A stretch of 63,791 nucleotides of DNA, from contig CALLPK010000062.1 in NCBI GenBank assembly GCA_938015415.1, positions 1 to 63,791 on the forward strand, given 5' to 3'. Shown one piece after another: positions 36,164-46,654 of the stretch (position 1 is its first letter; every line of letters begins with the position of its first letter). The position numbers and the translations under genes are program-made. This DNA comes from an uncultured Saprospiraceae bacterium (lineage in GTDB: Bacteria > Bacteroidota > Bacteroidia > Chitinophagales > Saprospiraceae). The notes beneath the pieces are model-generated. The model saw only the letters and a program-made list of their open reading frames with translations, was not told the origin of the DNA and ran no database searches.

Positions 36164-37402
36164 TTATCCCAGGTTACTAGTAATCAATAGTTCTAAATCT
36201 GTGTACTTAATACCAAAGCGTTCACTCAGGTATTTATTGGTAAGGGTTCCCTTGTATATATATATTCCGTGTTGCAGTCCCATATCACTTTGAATGAGTC
36301 TTTCCAGGTTTCCGGAAGCACCTGCTCTTAGCAAAATAGAAACTAAAATATTACTTACCGCAATCGAAGCCGTGCGAGCTACTTTTGATGGAATATTGGG
36401 TACACAATAATGAATTACATCATGTTTGGTAAAAGTCGGCCGATCGTGATTGGTTACTTCGGAAGTTGCAAAACAACCTCCCTGATCAATACTCACGTCG
36501 ATAATCACGGCACCTCTTTTCATTTTCGAAACAATCTCTTCGCTGACGATAATGGGTGTACGCCCGGAAGGAGAATGCATTGCGCCAATCGCTACATCCG
36601 CCGTCAATAGTTCTTTTTCCATCTGCATCGGATTCAAAGAAGACGTGTTGAGTTGGCGGCCTACCTGGCTCTGCAATCGCATCAGTTTGGATATGTTGTC
36701 ATCAAATATACGAACCTCCGCGCCCAGTCCGATGGCCACCCGGGTAGCAAATTCTGCGACGACACCTGCACCCAAGATAACTACTTTGGCGCAAGGCACG
36801 CCAGATACGCCACCGAGGAGTACTCCTTTTCCACCGTTGGAATTAGTCATCAGTTCCGCAGCCGTCAGCATGATGCTCATCCCCGCCAACTCACTCATGA
36901 TCCGAACTACAGGAAAAGCATTGTTTTCATCCTTAATATATTCCATCGCCATGGCAATGACACGTTTGGAGCGTAGTTTCTCGATATAATCTCGGGTGAT
37001 GATAGGCAAGTGAAGTGGAGAAAATAAAATCTGATTAGGTCGCAGATAATCTATCTCTTCCAGGGTTGGCGGTGCAATCTTGATGATAATATCTGACTTA
37101 TACACTTGCTCTTTACTGTACGCAATATCAGCACCAGCCTCGGAGTAGCGATGATCGGAATAATTGGCTTTAAGTCCAGCTTCCGTTTCGATGACGACCC
37201 GGTGACCGAAGTTGACCAGCGTAGCTACCGCTGAAGGTACCAAGGCGACCCGTCGTTCCTGCAAGGTTGTTTCCTTAGGTATACCAATGAACATCGTATT
37301 CGACTTCCGCTGCACCTGCAGCATTTCTGTTTGCGTCTGAAGACCACCTTCTGTAAAAATCTTAGGAATGGGTATCCGCTTCTTCTTCTTTTCGTCACTC
37401 AT
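36164..37402 (-). CDS. ald: Alanine dehydrogenase
   Basis: A 412-residue protein of the alanine dehydrogenase/pyridine nucleotide transhydrogenase family. The N-terminal lobe (about 38-170) has IGIPKETTLQERRVALVPS with the substrate Arg/Lys region and the LFSPLHLP stretch. The NAD-binding Rossmann motif GAGVVAEFATRVAIGLGAEV follows at about 205, and VIIDVSIDQGGCFATSEVT carries the late conserved acid. The reaction is L-alanine + NAD+ + H2O to pyruvate + NH4+ + NADH. The 35-residue N-terminal extension occurs in other Bacteroidota members. It starts 43 bp after TsaE ends. Confidence 0.9.
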   Translation of the reverse strand: MSDEKKKKRIPIPKIFTEGGLQTQTEMLQVQRKSNTMFIGIPKETTLQERRVALVPSAVATLVNFGHRVVIETEAGLKANYSDHRYSEAGADIAYSKEQVYKSDIIIKIAPPTLEEIDYLRPNQILFSPLHLPIITRDYIEKLRSKRVIAMAMEYIKDENNAFPVVRIMSELAGMSIMLTAAELMTNSNGGKGVLLGGVSGVPCAKVVILGAGVVAEFATRVAIGLGAEVRIFDDNISKLMRLQSQVGRQLNTSSLNPMQMEKELLTADVAIGAMHSPSGRTPIIVSEEIVSKMKRGAVIIDVSIDQGGCFATSEVTNHDRPTFTKHDVIHYCVPNIPSKVARTASIAVSNILVSILLRAGASGNLERLIQSDMGLQHGIYIYKGTLTNKYLSERFGIKYTDLELLITSNLG

Positions 37403-37445
37403 GCCGTATTATTTGAAAATATTTGATAAATCGCTGATGCGACTC

Positions 37446-37856
37446 CTACAAAAGTATAATTTTCCGCTTTGAATCTTCAACGATTTCAATTTTAATTTTC
37501 AGAACCTCTTCCGGCAGCAATGGAGTGATTAGATCAGGCCATTCGATCAGACAAAGGGCATCGCCGTACAAAAGGTCTTCAATACCAATGTCAATTGCCT
37601 CGTCCAGGCTATTTAACCGATAAAGATCCAGGTGATAAATAATTCCCTGATCCGACTCATATTGATTAATCAGTGAGTAGGTGGGACTGGTGATCTTTTC
37701 AGTCACCCCACGTTGCTGACAAATACGCTGAATCAAGGTTGTTTTTCCCGCTCCGATCTCTCCCGAAAATAGCCAAATTTTACGATCAGCCGCATATTTT
37801 CCAATTTTTCCGGCAATAGCCGTTAATCCAGTCAGATTTTCTACGATTAATTCCAT
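37446..37856 (-). CDS. tsaE: tRNA threonylcarbamoyladenosine biosynthesis ATPase TsaE
   Basis: A 136-residue P-loop protein. The Walker A motif is GEIGAGKTT (about 33-41), with SPTYSLINQYE (the switch region) and YHLDLYRL (Walker B-type strand) as in TsaE, and LIEWPD typical of the C-terminus. It energises the TsaD-TsaB complex that makes t6A at position 37 of ANN-decoding tRNAs. The short protein is complete. It is divergent from gyrB and precedes ald on the same strand. Confidence 0.93.
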   Translation of the reverse strand: MELIVENLTGLTAIAGKIGKYAADRKIWLFSGEIGAGKTTLIQRICQQRGVTEKITSPTYSLINQYESDQGIIYHLDLYRLNSLDEAIDIGIEDLLYGDALCLIEWPDLITPLLPEEVLKIKIEIVEDSKRKIILL

Positions 37857-38102
37857 AAGTTAACTTCCCTACTTTATATACATTCGGTGGTAAAATGTGG
37901 GGTGATTTTGGACAAAAGTCGGCTATTTTTTGATTTTTAGAGGACATGGGACCGTTTTATTAAAAATTTGAGACAATAAAGTGGGATTTGACATTCTATT
38001 TACACACATATACAAAGGTGAAAAACAGGTATTTTTCCAGTCTGTTTTTGTTGCGGATGGATGGCAAGATTATCGGTCAAAACACCTCTTAAAACCGAAT
38101 AA

Positions 38103-40103
<2,001 letters not shown>

Positions 40104-40127
40104 ATAATAAAAATTGTATTCTTACGA

Positions 40128-40160
40128 TACCGAAGTCCCTGGGCTTCGGTATTTTTTTTA
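40128..40160 (+). terminator. Rho-independent terminator of gyrB
   Basis: ATACCGAAG and CTTCGGTAT form a 9-bp stem with internal CCC/GGG pairing and a short loop, followed by seven T. It lies 24 bp past the gyrB stop and 20 bp before the convergent glycosyltransferase gene. Confidence 0.9.
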
Positions 40161-40172
40161 GCTTACAGGTTG

Positions 40173-41318
40173 TTATCGCACTACCCTACCCTTCCAGTTA
40201 TATCCCTTTTTCAGATTAGCCAATAAACCAATACCCGCAACGTAAAAAACATGTATTATTTGTGAAGACCAGAATGTTTTTAATAAATCTTTCCGATTAA
40301 AAAACGTGGTCATCATATTTAACAACTGATAATCCATGATTGATTTTACTAAAAACTGAATGGCGAAAACTATAAACATTGTTTTTCCAAAAAAAGGAAT
40401 TAACAAAAAACTAAGGATAATACTCCAGCAAAAAAAGAAAGTCATCGCCAGCATAAACGTTACCTGCCATTCCGGATAGGCAGCGGATTTAGAAGCCCAA
40501 CGCAATCTTTGACTAATAAAACTATTCAGGTCAGGCTGTGCACGGGTGAAGGTACAAGCAGCGGAATTTTTTAAATATCCAACACTCCCCGGAAATTGTC
40601 TAATTATCTTCTGCATCAATAACATATCATCTCCGGAAGCCAGTTGATCAATTCCAGCGAAGCCATCGACCGCCTGGTAAGCAGATTTTTCGTAAGCAAG
40701 ATTGGCACCATTGCACATCCGCATAAAATCTCCGGCGATGCCTGCACCGGTAATGCCCATCATGCCCTGAAAATCCAGGGACTGAAATTTTTCTAACGTA
40801 CTTTTTTCATTATAAAAATTAACGGGCGCCGCAATAAATTTATACGCATGTGCTTCATAAAAAGAAACCAAAAAATTTAACCATTCTGGATTAACAACGC
40901 AGTCAGCGTCCGTGGTGACGATAAGTGTTCCGGTGGCTTGATCAATGGCCGTAGCAATACCCATTTTTTTAAAAGACTGGATTTTATTTTTATCAACGTG
41001 ATCCGCCAGGGTAATAATTTTTAGATGAGGATAGCCCAACGCAGCGGCCACCTCACTTGTTTGATCGGTGGAATGATCATCTACTAACAATACTTCGTAA
41101 TATTCCTTTGGGAAATTTTGTTGACAAACGCTATTTAAACAAGCAGCAATATTTTCTGCTTCGTTACGGGCAGGGATAATGACGGTAACTTTGGTTTGTG
41201 GTTGAAAAGAAACGGGGATTTCCCATTGAGGAATTTGCTGCCAAAAATGGAGGTAGCGTCGTAGCAAATAAATGTAGTAGATCGTTAGAAACGTCGGAAT
41301 TAAAAGCAGCCAGATCAT
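40173..41318 (-). CDS. Family 2 glycosyltransferase, membrane bound
   Basis: A 381-residue protein. The ATG at 41318 (MIWLLLIPTFL) is chosen; the frame's extension upstream begins with TTG inside an inverted repeat. One N-terminal membrane helix (1-18) precedes the GT-A domain (about 45-280) with VIIPARNEAENIAACLNSV, DDHSTDQTSE, TTDADC (DxD), ASGDDMLL and QRLRWASK, the Q-x-x-R-W motif of processive enzymes. Two or three helices follow (285-360). It likely adds sugars to a lipid or polysaccharide at the inner membrane. Confidence 0.87.
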   Translation of the reverse strand: MIWLLLIPTFLTIYYIYLLRRYLHFWQQIPQWEIPVSFQPQTKVTVIIPARNEAENIAACLNSVCQQNFPKEYYEVLLVDDHSTDQTSEVAAALGYPHLKIITLADHVDKNKIQSFKKMGIATAIDQATGTLIVTTDADCVVNPEWLNFLVSFYEAHAYKFIAAPVNFYNEKSTLEKFQSLDFQGMMGITGAGIAGDFMRMCNGANLAYEKSAYQAVDGFAGIDQLASGDDMLLMQKIIRQFPGSVGYLKNSAACTFTRAQPDLNSFISQRLRWASKSAAYPEWQVTFMLAMTFFFCWSIILSFLLIPFFGKTMFIVFAIQFLVKSIMDYQLLNMMTTFFNRKDLLKTFWSSQIIHVFYVAGIGLLANLKKGYNWKGRVVR

Positions 41319-41336
41319 CTGAGTGAATGAGTTATG

Positions 41337-41406
41337 GCTTTTTGCCAATTGTAACTTGCCACGTGCTTCACTCGACCGCGATTAAGGGAAGCAAATGGCA
41401 AAAAGC
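41337..41406. repeat. Inverted repeat upstream of the glycosyltransferase gene
   Basis: GCTTTTTGCCA (41337-41347) and TGGCAAAAAGC (41396-41406) are a perfect 11-bp inverted pair. The interior carries TAACTTG ... GCTTCACTCG, which recurs as TAACTTG ... GCTTCATTCG at 45128-45157 in front of the Panacea gene. This suggests another small dispersed element. Confidence 0.5.
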
Positions 41407-41476
41407 AAGAAGCAGAAAATTTGCCATGCATTTATAGCGTTATTGATGTTTAAATTTTAAAATACTCGCTGAACTA

Positions 41477-41974
41477 CTAGTCAAACAACTGCTCGTAATC
41501 ATCGCTCGAATTTTCTTCGGCTCTTTTTTGTTGAATGGGTTCTGGTTTTGCTCTGCGTTTAGGTGGTAATTCCAGTTTTTCAAAATCCTCTTCGATATCT
41601 TCCACTTCCTCATAATCGACTATTTCACCTTTGGTCTCAACATCATATTGAGAAGCTATTTTTCGGACTTTTTTACGCAAATAGGCTTTTCCAAATAAAA
41701 ATCCTGCGATAATCGGAAATCCGAAAACGGTCAACATGATCGCCGCAATTCCCATTAATGGATTCTCTTTAAGCATCTTAAAAACCCATTTCACAAAATC
41801 TGTAATTACGGTATAATCTATGATCGCAGCCCCAAGGAGTAGGAAAGGAGCAGCAAAAGCCAAGATTTTAAAAATCAGTGAGAACGCTAAAGATAATCCC
41901 CAAAACACTAAAATAGCCATCAGGATGGCCCCAATCGCATTAAACGGATTTATATCAATTCTTCTTTGTGACAT
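41477..41974 (-). CDS. Hypothetical membrane protein
   Basis: A 165-residue protein with about three hydrophobic segments (12-30, 36-52, 72-92) and a cytoplasmic acidic then basic tail (EEVEDIEEDFEKLELPPKRR). It contains NPFNAIGAILMAILVFWG and GFPIIAGFLFGKAY. No family is recognised. It starts upstream of nothing close on its strand and ends 158 bp before the glycosyltransferase start. Confidence 0.6.
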   Translation of the reverse strand: MSQRRIDINPFNAIGAILMAILVFWGLSLAFSLIFKILAFAAPFLLLGAAIIDYTVITDFVKWVFKMLKENPLMGIAAIMLTVFGFPIIAGFLFGKAYLRKKVRKIASQYDVETKGEIVDYEEVEDIEEDFEKLELPPKRRAKPEPIQQKRAEENSSDDYEQLFD

Positions 41975-42243
41975 AATTTTATGTTGAATCGTTGAATCGC
42001 TACGCTCGTTGAAATGTTTAATTCAATTTAGAGAACGAGGATTTTTTTGTTTTTTTTGTCAGGATTTTTTTTGCCAGTTGGCCGGTTCGATTCTCAAGAT
42101 TAAAAATCTACCGAACCATTGTTAAAATCCTTACCGTGACCTTCCGCTAAGATAACTATAAATTTAAGCAATTGTTCTCATAAAGCAAGAACACTTAGAC
42201 CAAGAGATGGTTTTTAGGGATAAATGAAGGTTTTTTTTGAATT

Positions 42244-43995
42244 TTACTGTTCTACCTGTAAGAACTGCATCTCATACAGTTCCCGATAATGACCACCTTC
42301 TATTTTGAGTAAAGTATCGTGCGGGCCGTATTCAATAATACGACCTTTATCCAGAACAAGGATATTATCTGCGTGGCGAATCGTAGAAAGCCGGTGGGCG
42401 ATAATAATTGAAGTTCGCTTCGCGATTAGTTTTTCGATGGCATATTGAATAAGCGATTCGGTCTCGGAGTCAATCGAAGAGGTCGCCTCGTCCAGGATAA
42501 GAATATCAGGATTAAAAACCAGGGCCCGGACAAAAGAGATTAGCTGTCTTTGTCCCATGGATAAGGTGGCGCCCCGCTCCATCACATCATACTGGTATCC
42601 ACCGGGAAGTTTTTCGATAAATTCGTGGGCGCCAATTAATTTTGCGGCCTCCAATACCTGTTCTTTGGTTATCCGGTCATCCCGCAGCGTAATATTATCG
42701 TATACCGTTCCGGTAAAGAGAAAAACATCCTGCAAGACGACCGCGAGTCGATTGCGCAGCGCCTGTAATTCGTAATCCCGGATATTGACTCCATCGATTT
42801 CGATGACTCCTTTTTGGGTTTCGTAAAAACGGCTGAGGATATTGATGATGGTCGATTTGCCGGAGCCAGTACTTCCAACAATGGCTAATGTTTGTCCAGC
42901 TTCGATGGTAAAACTCAGATTTTTAAGCACGTAGTCTTTTGCCAGATAAGCGAAAGATACTTCCTTAAATTCGATGCGACCGTTGAGTTTTTCAATTTTA
43001 TGAGTACCCTTATCTTCGATCACCTGATCCATATCCAGAAGATTAAAGACACGTTCAGCGGCCACCATTCCCATTTGCAGGGTATTAAATTTATCAGCCA
43101 ACATCCGAATGGGTCGGAAGAGCATCGATAGATAAATTGGAAAAGCAATAAGTACCCCTAAAGAAATCTGTCCACTAATCACCCCCCTGGCGCCCCACCA
43201 AACCATCAGGCCCAGAGCAGCGGCGGAGATAATTTCTACTACGGGAAAAAATACAGCGTAGTATAAAATTGCTTTAAGATTGGCGCCAGTATAAGCTTGG
43301 TTAATCTCTTTAAACTTTTGCATTTCATCCGCCTCGGCATTAAAAATCTGGACGATCCGCATTCCCGTAATTCGCTCCTGTAAAAAGGCATTCATTTTTG
43401 AAATCTGGGTTCTGACTCGCTGGTAACTGGCTTTTACTTTTTCTTTAAAAATATAACTTGCCAGAATTAGAAACGGTACAACGGTGATACAAACCAGGGT
43501 CAGTTGCCAACTCGTATAAAGCATTACGGCCAGCACGGCTACGAGCGTAAACATATCCGCAATAATGGTGATAGCTCCTTGCGAAAAAACGGTATTAATC
43601 GTTTCAATATCATTGATGGTTCGGGTAGTAATCGTACCGATGGGCGTTTTGTCAAAAAAATTAAGCCGCAGGTTGGTAATATGTTTGAAAACCCGGATTC
43701 GTAAATCCCGAATGACCGATTGTCCAAGCCAGTTGCTGGAATAAATAAAAAGATAATTCATCCCCACTTCTACCAGTAAAACCCCACAAAAAATAAGCGC
43801 CATCATTCCTAATCCATCCAGATCGTACTTAAAAATATAATCATCTACCATCCGCTGAATCAGATAAGGACGCACCACCGCCAATGGAGCCAATACTACG
43901 GTAAGTGAAGTGGCCAGTAGAAAGATTTTACGATAAGGCATGGCCAACCGCAAAATTCTTCCCAATAATTTAAAATCTATTTTATTCTGATCCAT
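42244..43995 (-). CDS. ABC exporter, fused membrane and ATPase domains (MsbA/MDR type)
   Basis: A 583-residue half-transporter that should dimerise. Six membrane helices fill about 15-315. The ATPase domain (335-583) has Walker A GSTGSGKST, the Q-loop LQDVFLFTGTV, signature LSMGQRQLISF, Walker B ILILDEATSSID and the switch histidine AHRLST. The signature LSMGQ deviates slightly from LSGGQ (Gly to Met), which some exporters tolerate. Likely substrates are lipids, drugs or peptides. It is not next to any obvious cargo gene. Confidence 0.92.
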   Translation of the reverse strand: MDQNKIDFKLLGRILRLAMPYRKIFLLATSLTVVLAPLAVVRPYLIQRMVDDYIFKYDLDGLGMMALIFCGVLLVEVGMNYLFIYSSNWLGQSVIRDLRIRVFKHITNLRLNFFDKTPIGTITTRTINDIETINTVFSQGAITIIADMFTLVAVLAVMLYTSWQLTLVCITVVPFLILASYIFKEKVKASYQRVRTQISKMNAFLQERITGMRIVQIFNAEADEMQKFKEINQAYTGANLKAILYYAVFFPVVEIISAAALGLMVWWGARGVISGQISLGVLIAFPIYLSMLFRPIRMLADKFNTLQMGMVAAERVFNLLDMDQVIEDKGTHKIEKLNGRIEFKEVSFAYLAKDYVLKNLSFTIEAGQTLAIVGSTGSGKSTIINILSRFYETQKGVIEIDGVNIRDYELQALRNRLAVVLQDVFLFTGTVYDNITLRDDRITKEQVLEAAKLIGAHEFIEKLPGGYQYDVMERGATLSMGQRQLISFVRALVFNPDILILDEATSSIDSETESLIQYAIEKLIAKRTSIIIAHRLSTIRHADNILVLDKGRIIEYGPHDTLLKIEGGHYRELYEMQFLQVEQ

Positions 43996-44100
43996 AAAGT
44001 GAGCACAAAGATAGTTGTTTTAGAAATTAAACAACCTCTTATCAAACAATGAGAAAGGTTAATGGTTTTGTGGTTATCCTACTTTGGACTAAATATACTC

Positions 44101-44478
44101 CTACAAATCACCATTTTTGATATTATTGGATGGAAAAAGATATTTCGTCACAATCACAAAAAAGGTGGTCACATTTACGGTCGTCGCACCTATTAATCCT
44201 AAAAGAACTGGATCAGAAATAGTCAGCAATCCCATACCGCAGGTTATAATAATTCCAACGATACTCATTAACCAGACCAATACCATTAAAAAGATCCAGA
44301 AAGCGTAGCGTTTTCGTTCTTTGATGTCCTGGTAGGCGCTCAATACCAAAGCCTTTTTTGCCTCCAGATCATAGTCTTCAATCTCCAGACGACTTAAATT
44401 CGTCTGTTCAGACCCCACTTGTTTGACCATTTTTTTCATGGCCTGTTCGACACTTTTCTTTTCTTCTTTAAAATCCAT
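44101..44478 (-). CDS. Two-TM membrane protein, candidate toxin partner of the Panacea protein
   Basis: A 125-residue protein; the ATG at 44478 (MDFKEEKKSV) is preferred over a start 18 codons upstream. The first 70 residues are charged and helical (LEIEDYDLEAKKALVLSAY), followed by two membrane helices (about 64-87 and 92-113, with ISDPVLLGLIGATTVNVTTFF) and a short tail. It lies 138 bp downstream of the Panacea-domain gene on the same strand. Small membrane-active proteins are one class of toxin known beside Panacea antitoxins, so it may be the toxin. Alternatively it is an unrelated small membrane protein. Confidence 0.55.
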   Translation of the reverse strand: MDFKEEKKSVEQAMKKMVKQVGSEQTNLSRLEIEDYDLEAKKALVLSAYQDIKERKRYAFWIFLMVLVWLMSIVGIIITCGMGLLTISDPVLLGLIGATTVNVTTFFVIVTKYLFPSNNIKNGDL

Positions 44479-44616
44479 GCGAAAATTTGAGCAATTTAGA
44501 AATTTTGATAAAATACAACTATACAAGACCAAAGTAGAAGCGAAATTTATTGAGCCATAAAGTCACAAAGAACTTTAGGTATCCGCTTAGTGCCACTAGT
44601 AAAAATATCTTAGCGT

Positions 44617-45078
44617 CTAATTGGTCTGATAAATTTCCTTGAAGTATCGTTTGATTAAATCATTTCTCATGGGAATCCCGCGGCGTAGATCGCCTTCGTG
44701 CCCCTGACGCACCTGATCCCAGGGGGAGTCTTTAAGATGAGTAATATTGGATAAGTGGATGGGAGAAAACTTTTTATAAGTACTCCAGATAAAATCCAAA
44801 AATTCGATGGTTTCTTCGCTCAGCATTTCCACTCCTTCATCCATATCTTTGGTAATGGTAGCGTTTCCATAAGTTTTATAAATATGATAAATCGCTGGAA
44901 TAACGGGACCATAAGGCCAGGCTTGCACTTCCTCTCTAATCAAGGATTTACTAAAAAAAGCCAAATGCCAGCCATGGGCAAAGTAGATGAGTTTTTGCAA
45001 CTTCATCGGGGTAACGGTAATTTTCTCCTGCAACCCTTTTCTAATAAAATAATTAGCTATGGTTAATGCACTGTACAT
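44617..45078 (-). CDS. Panacea-domain protein (SocA/GepA-like, candidate antitoxin)
   Basis: A 153-residue protein; the ATG at 45078 (MYSALTIANYF) is the usual start of this family, whereas the codon at 45105 is TTG. The diagnostic Panacea pattern is present: ANYFIRKG, PMKLQKLIYFAHGWHLAF, EEVQAWPYGPVIPAIYHIYK and a late SPWDQVRQG. Panacea (DUF4065) proteins neutralise a wide range of toxins by direct contact in PanAT systems, and SocA is a proteolytic adaptor in Caulobacter. With the 2-TM gene following it, a toxin-antitoxin operon is plausible. An inverted repeat just upstream could be its operator. Confidence 0.85.
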   Translation of the reverse strand: MYSALTIANYFIRKGLQEKITVTPMKLQKLIYFAHGWHLAFFSKSLIREEVQAWPYGPVIPAIYHIYKTYGNATITKDMDEGVEMLSEETIEFLDFIWSTYKKFSPIHLSNITHLKDSPWDQVRQGHEGDLRRGIPMRNDLIKRYFKEIYQTN

Positions 45079-45103
45079 AAAAGGTGGATTTAGAGTACAC
45101 TTC

Positions 45104-45147
45104 AAATGCGAAACAAGTTATTAATTTTAACTTGTTGCCATTTGCCT
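45104..45147. promoter_or_regulatory. Inverted repeat upstream of the Panacea gene
   Basis: AACAAGTTA (45112-45120) and TAACTTGTT (45128-45136) form a perfect 9-bp pair, extendable outward by CAAATG and CATTTG with a short mismatch. It lies 26-70 bp upstream of the start codon, in the right place for an operator, but it may also be a RadC terminator or a dispersed repeat. Confidence 0.4.
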
Positions 45148-45278
45148 GCTTCATTCGTTTTGATCATACTAAACAATAAAGTACTTTTTAAAGTGATCTG
45201 GTGCTTTATTTTGTGGTAAAAAGCCATCATCCTACTCACAAATATAAACATATTGTTTCAAATAATAGCCTTTTAACG

Positions 45279-45974
45279 CTATAATTTACCTTCGTCGGCA
45301 AAACTATAATATCCGCGATCGGAAATAATCAGATGATCCAGGACCTGTGTATCCAAAAATTTACCGGCTTCCTTGAGTTTCTTGGTCAGCGATATATCCG
45401 CCTGACTAGGGGTTAATCCGCCAGAAGGATGGTTATGAAACAGCATCACGGAAGAGGCCTTTTTTTCTAATGCTTTATTAAAAATAAGTTTGGCGTCTAC
45501 CATGGTTCCTGAGACACCACCACTGCTGATTTTTGCTCGCCCCAAAATCCGGTTTGCGCGGTTGAGCAAAAGGACCCAAAATTCTTCGTGGGGTAAATCC
45601 TGAATGATTGGCGCCATTTCCCGGTAAGCATCCTGACTGCTACGGATTTGTGGTTTTTCGCGCAGATCAGAAAGCTGGCGACGACGTCCTAGTTCCAGTG
45701 CGGCGATAATAGTGATCGCTTTAGCTTCGCCGATTCCCTTGAATTCTCTTAGATCCAGTACGGTATTTTTTCCGAGTTCGTTCAAATTGTGGTTATTGCT
45801 TTGGAGTATCAATTGTGCTAGTCCAACCGCTGATAATTGCCGGCTACCCGAGCCCATCAGTATGGCGATTAGTTCGGCGTCGCTTAGACTTTGTTTGCCT
45901 TTTAATAGCAATTTTTCCCGGGGACGGTCGGCTTCGGCCCAGGCTTTGATGGATATTTTATTGACGTAGTTCAT
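45279..45974 (-). CDS. radC: DNA repair protein RadC family (JAB/MPN metalloenzyme fold)
   Basis: A 231-residue protein; the ATG at 45974 (MNYVNKISIKAWAEADRP) gives the standard RadC start. Residues 1-75 hold the helix-hairpin-helix region (LREFKGIGEAKAITIIAALELG) and residues 105-231 the MPN+ domain with EEFWVLLLNRANRILG, HNHPSGGLTPSQAD and DHLIIS. The metal ligands His-x-His and the distal Asp are present. Despite the name, a repair role is not well supported; related proteins occur on mobile elements. Confidence 0.92.
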   Translation of the reverse strand: MNYVNKISIKAWAEADRPREKLLLKGKQSLSDAELIAILMGSGSRQLSAVGLAQLILQSNNHNLNELGKNTVLDLREFKGIGEAKAITIIAALELGRRRQLSDLREKPQIRSSQDAYREMAPIIQDLPHEEFWVLLLNRANRILGRAKISSGGVSGTMVDAKLIFNKALEKKASSVMLFHNHPSGGLTPSQADISLTKKLKEAGKFLDTQVLDHLIISDRGYYSFADEGKL

Positions 45975-45988
45975 TATATGATGTTGAA

Positions 45989-46035
45989 TTGTTGAATCGC
46001 TTCGCTTGTTGAATCGCTTCGCTTGTTGAATCATT
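45989..46035. repeat. 17-bp tandem repeat upstream of radC (2.7 copies)
   Basis: TTGTTGAATCGCTTCGC is repeated perfectly at 45989-46005 and 46006-46022, then partially. A related GTTGAATCGCTACGCTCGTTGAA string occurs upstream of the gene at 41477-41974 (41990-42014), just after its start codon region. Confidence 0.75.
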
Positions 46036-46160
46036 AAACGTGTATATCTTTTATCGTGATAATATTAAATATTTTATTACCATTTTATGGTGAAATTAAT
46101 GTTGAATTATTCAAACGTAGAGACAAGGCATGCCCTGTCTTTACGTTTGAACAAATGCTC

Positions 46161-46583
46161 TCAAAGGATATACTTTTCTTCCAGTCTTAGTTTGACTATA
46201 CGAGCCTGGATCGCGGATTCTTTTCTACCTAAAATTTCGGATAATTCGGTGAGACTTTTTTCATCGGCAAAATTAATTTCCAGTGTTTCCTCTTCTTCTT
46301 TGGTCCAGGATTTAAAAGCATTGGGGAAAGTTTTCTGTGCCTCCTCAATCCGTGCTTCTTTGCCCGTTTTCTGAAAATTGATAACGGAACGCATCAAGGC
46401 CATGGAAAAATCTTTCATTTCATTTTCAAAAACGGTAATACCTTTGTTTTTAAATTTCCCTGTTTCATCTTTTTGAGAAATATTAATATTCAGGTAGCTA
46501 GCGCCTTTTTTAGTTTGTCGAATATTAAAAAAGTAAGTGCGGTCACCAGCGTAAAAATAGTTGGAAGTTGGAGTGGTATTCAT
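46161..46583 (-). CDS. PUR-domain (DUF3276-like) protein fused to a Myb/SANT-like helix-turn-helix, paralogue 1
   Basis: A 140-residue protein. Residues about 8-78 (YFFNIRQTKKGASYLNINIS, then KGITVFENEMKDFSMALMR) match the PUR nucleic-acid-binding repeat of Bacteroidota. Residues 88-140 (FKSWTKEEEETLEINF, LTELSEILGRKESAIQARIVKL) look like a Myb/SANT or homeodomain-like helix-turn-helix with the conserved Trp. The protein is therefore likely to bind nucleic acid through both ends. It is a tandem paralogue of the next gene, separated by a terminator. Confidence 0.72.
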   Translation of the reverse strand: MNTTPTSNYFYAGDRTYFFNIRQTKKGASYLNINISQKDETGKFKNKGITVFENEMKDFSMALMRSVINFQKTGKEARIEEAQKTFPNAFKSWTKEEEETLEINFADEKSLTELSEILGRKESAIQARIVKLRLEEKYIL

Positions 46584-46610
46584 AATCTTGTATTTAAAAA
46601 AATTGATAAA

Positions 46611-46643
46611 AAAGTAAAAAGCTACCGGATATTACCCCGGTAG
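46611..46643 (-). terminator. Terminator between the two PUR/HTH paralogues
   Basis: CTACCGG and CCGGTAG (46622-46628 and 46637-46643) form a perfect stem with an 8-nt loop. On the minus strand it is followed by CTTTTTACTTTTTT, so the upstream paralogue (46655-47089) ends transcription here and the second has its own promoter. Confidence 0.8.
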
Positions 46644-46654
46644 TTTTAAAAAAA

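Noticed and set aside
32792-37402. Patatin plus neighbours as a CBASS or other defence operon
   Set aside because: No cyclic-nucleotide synthase or other defence partner is adjacent; the neighbours are alanine dehydrogenase and TsaE.
42071-42100. GGTTCGATTC string resembling a tRNA T-arm
   Set aside because: No matching acceptor, D-arm or anticodon arm in the neighbourhood.
45986-46035. CRISPR-like short tandem repeats
   Set aside because: The unit is only 17 bp and contiguous without spacers, so it is a simple tandem repeat.
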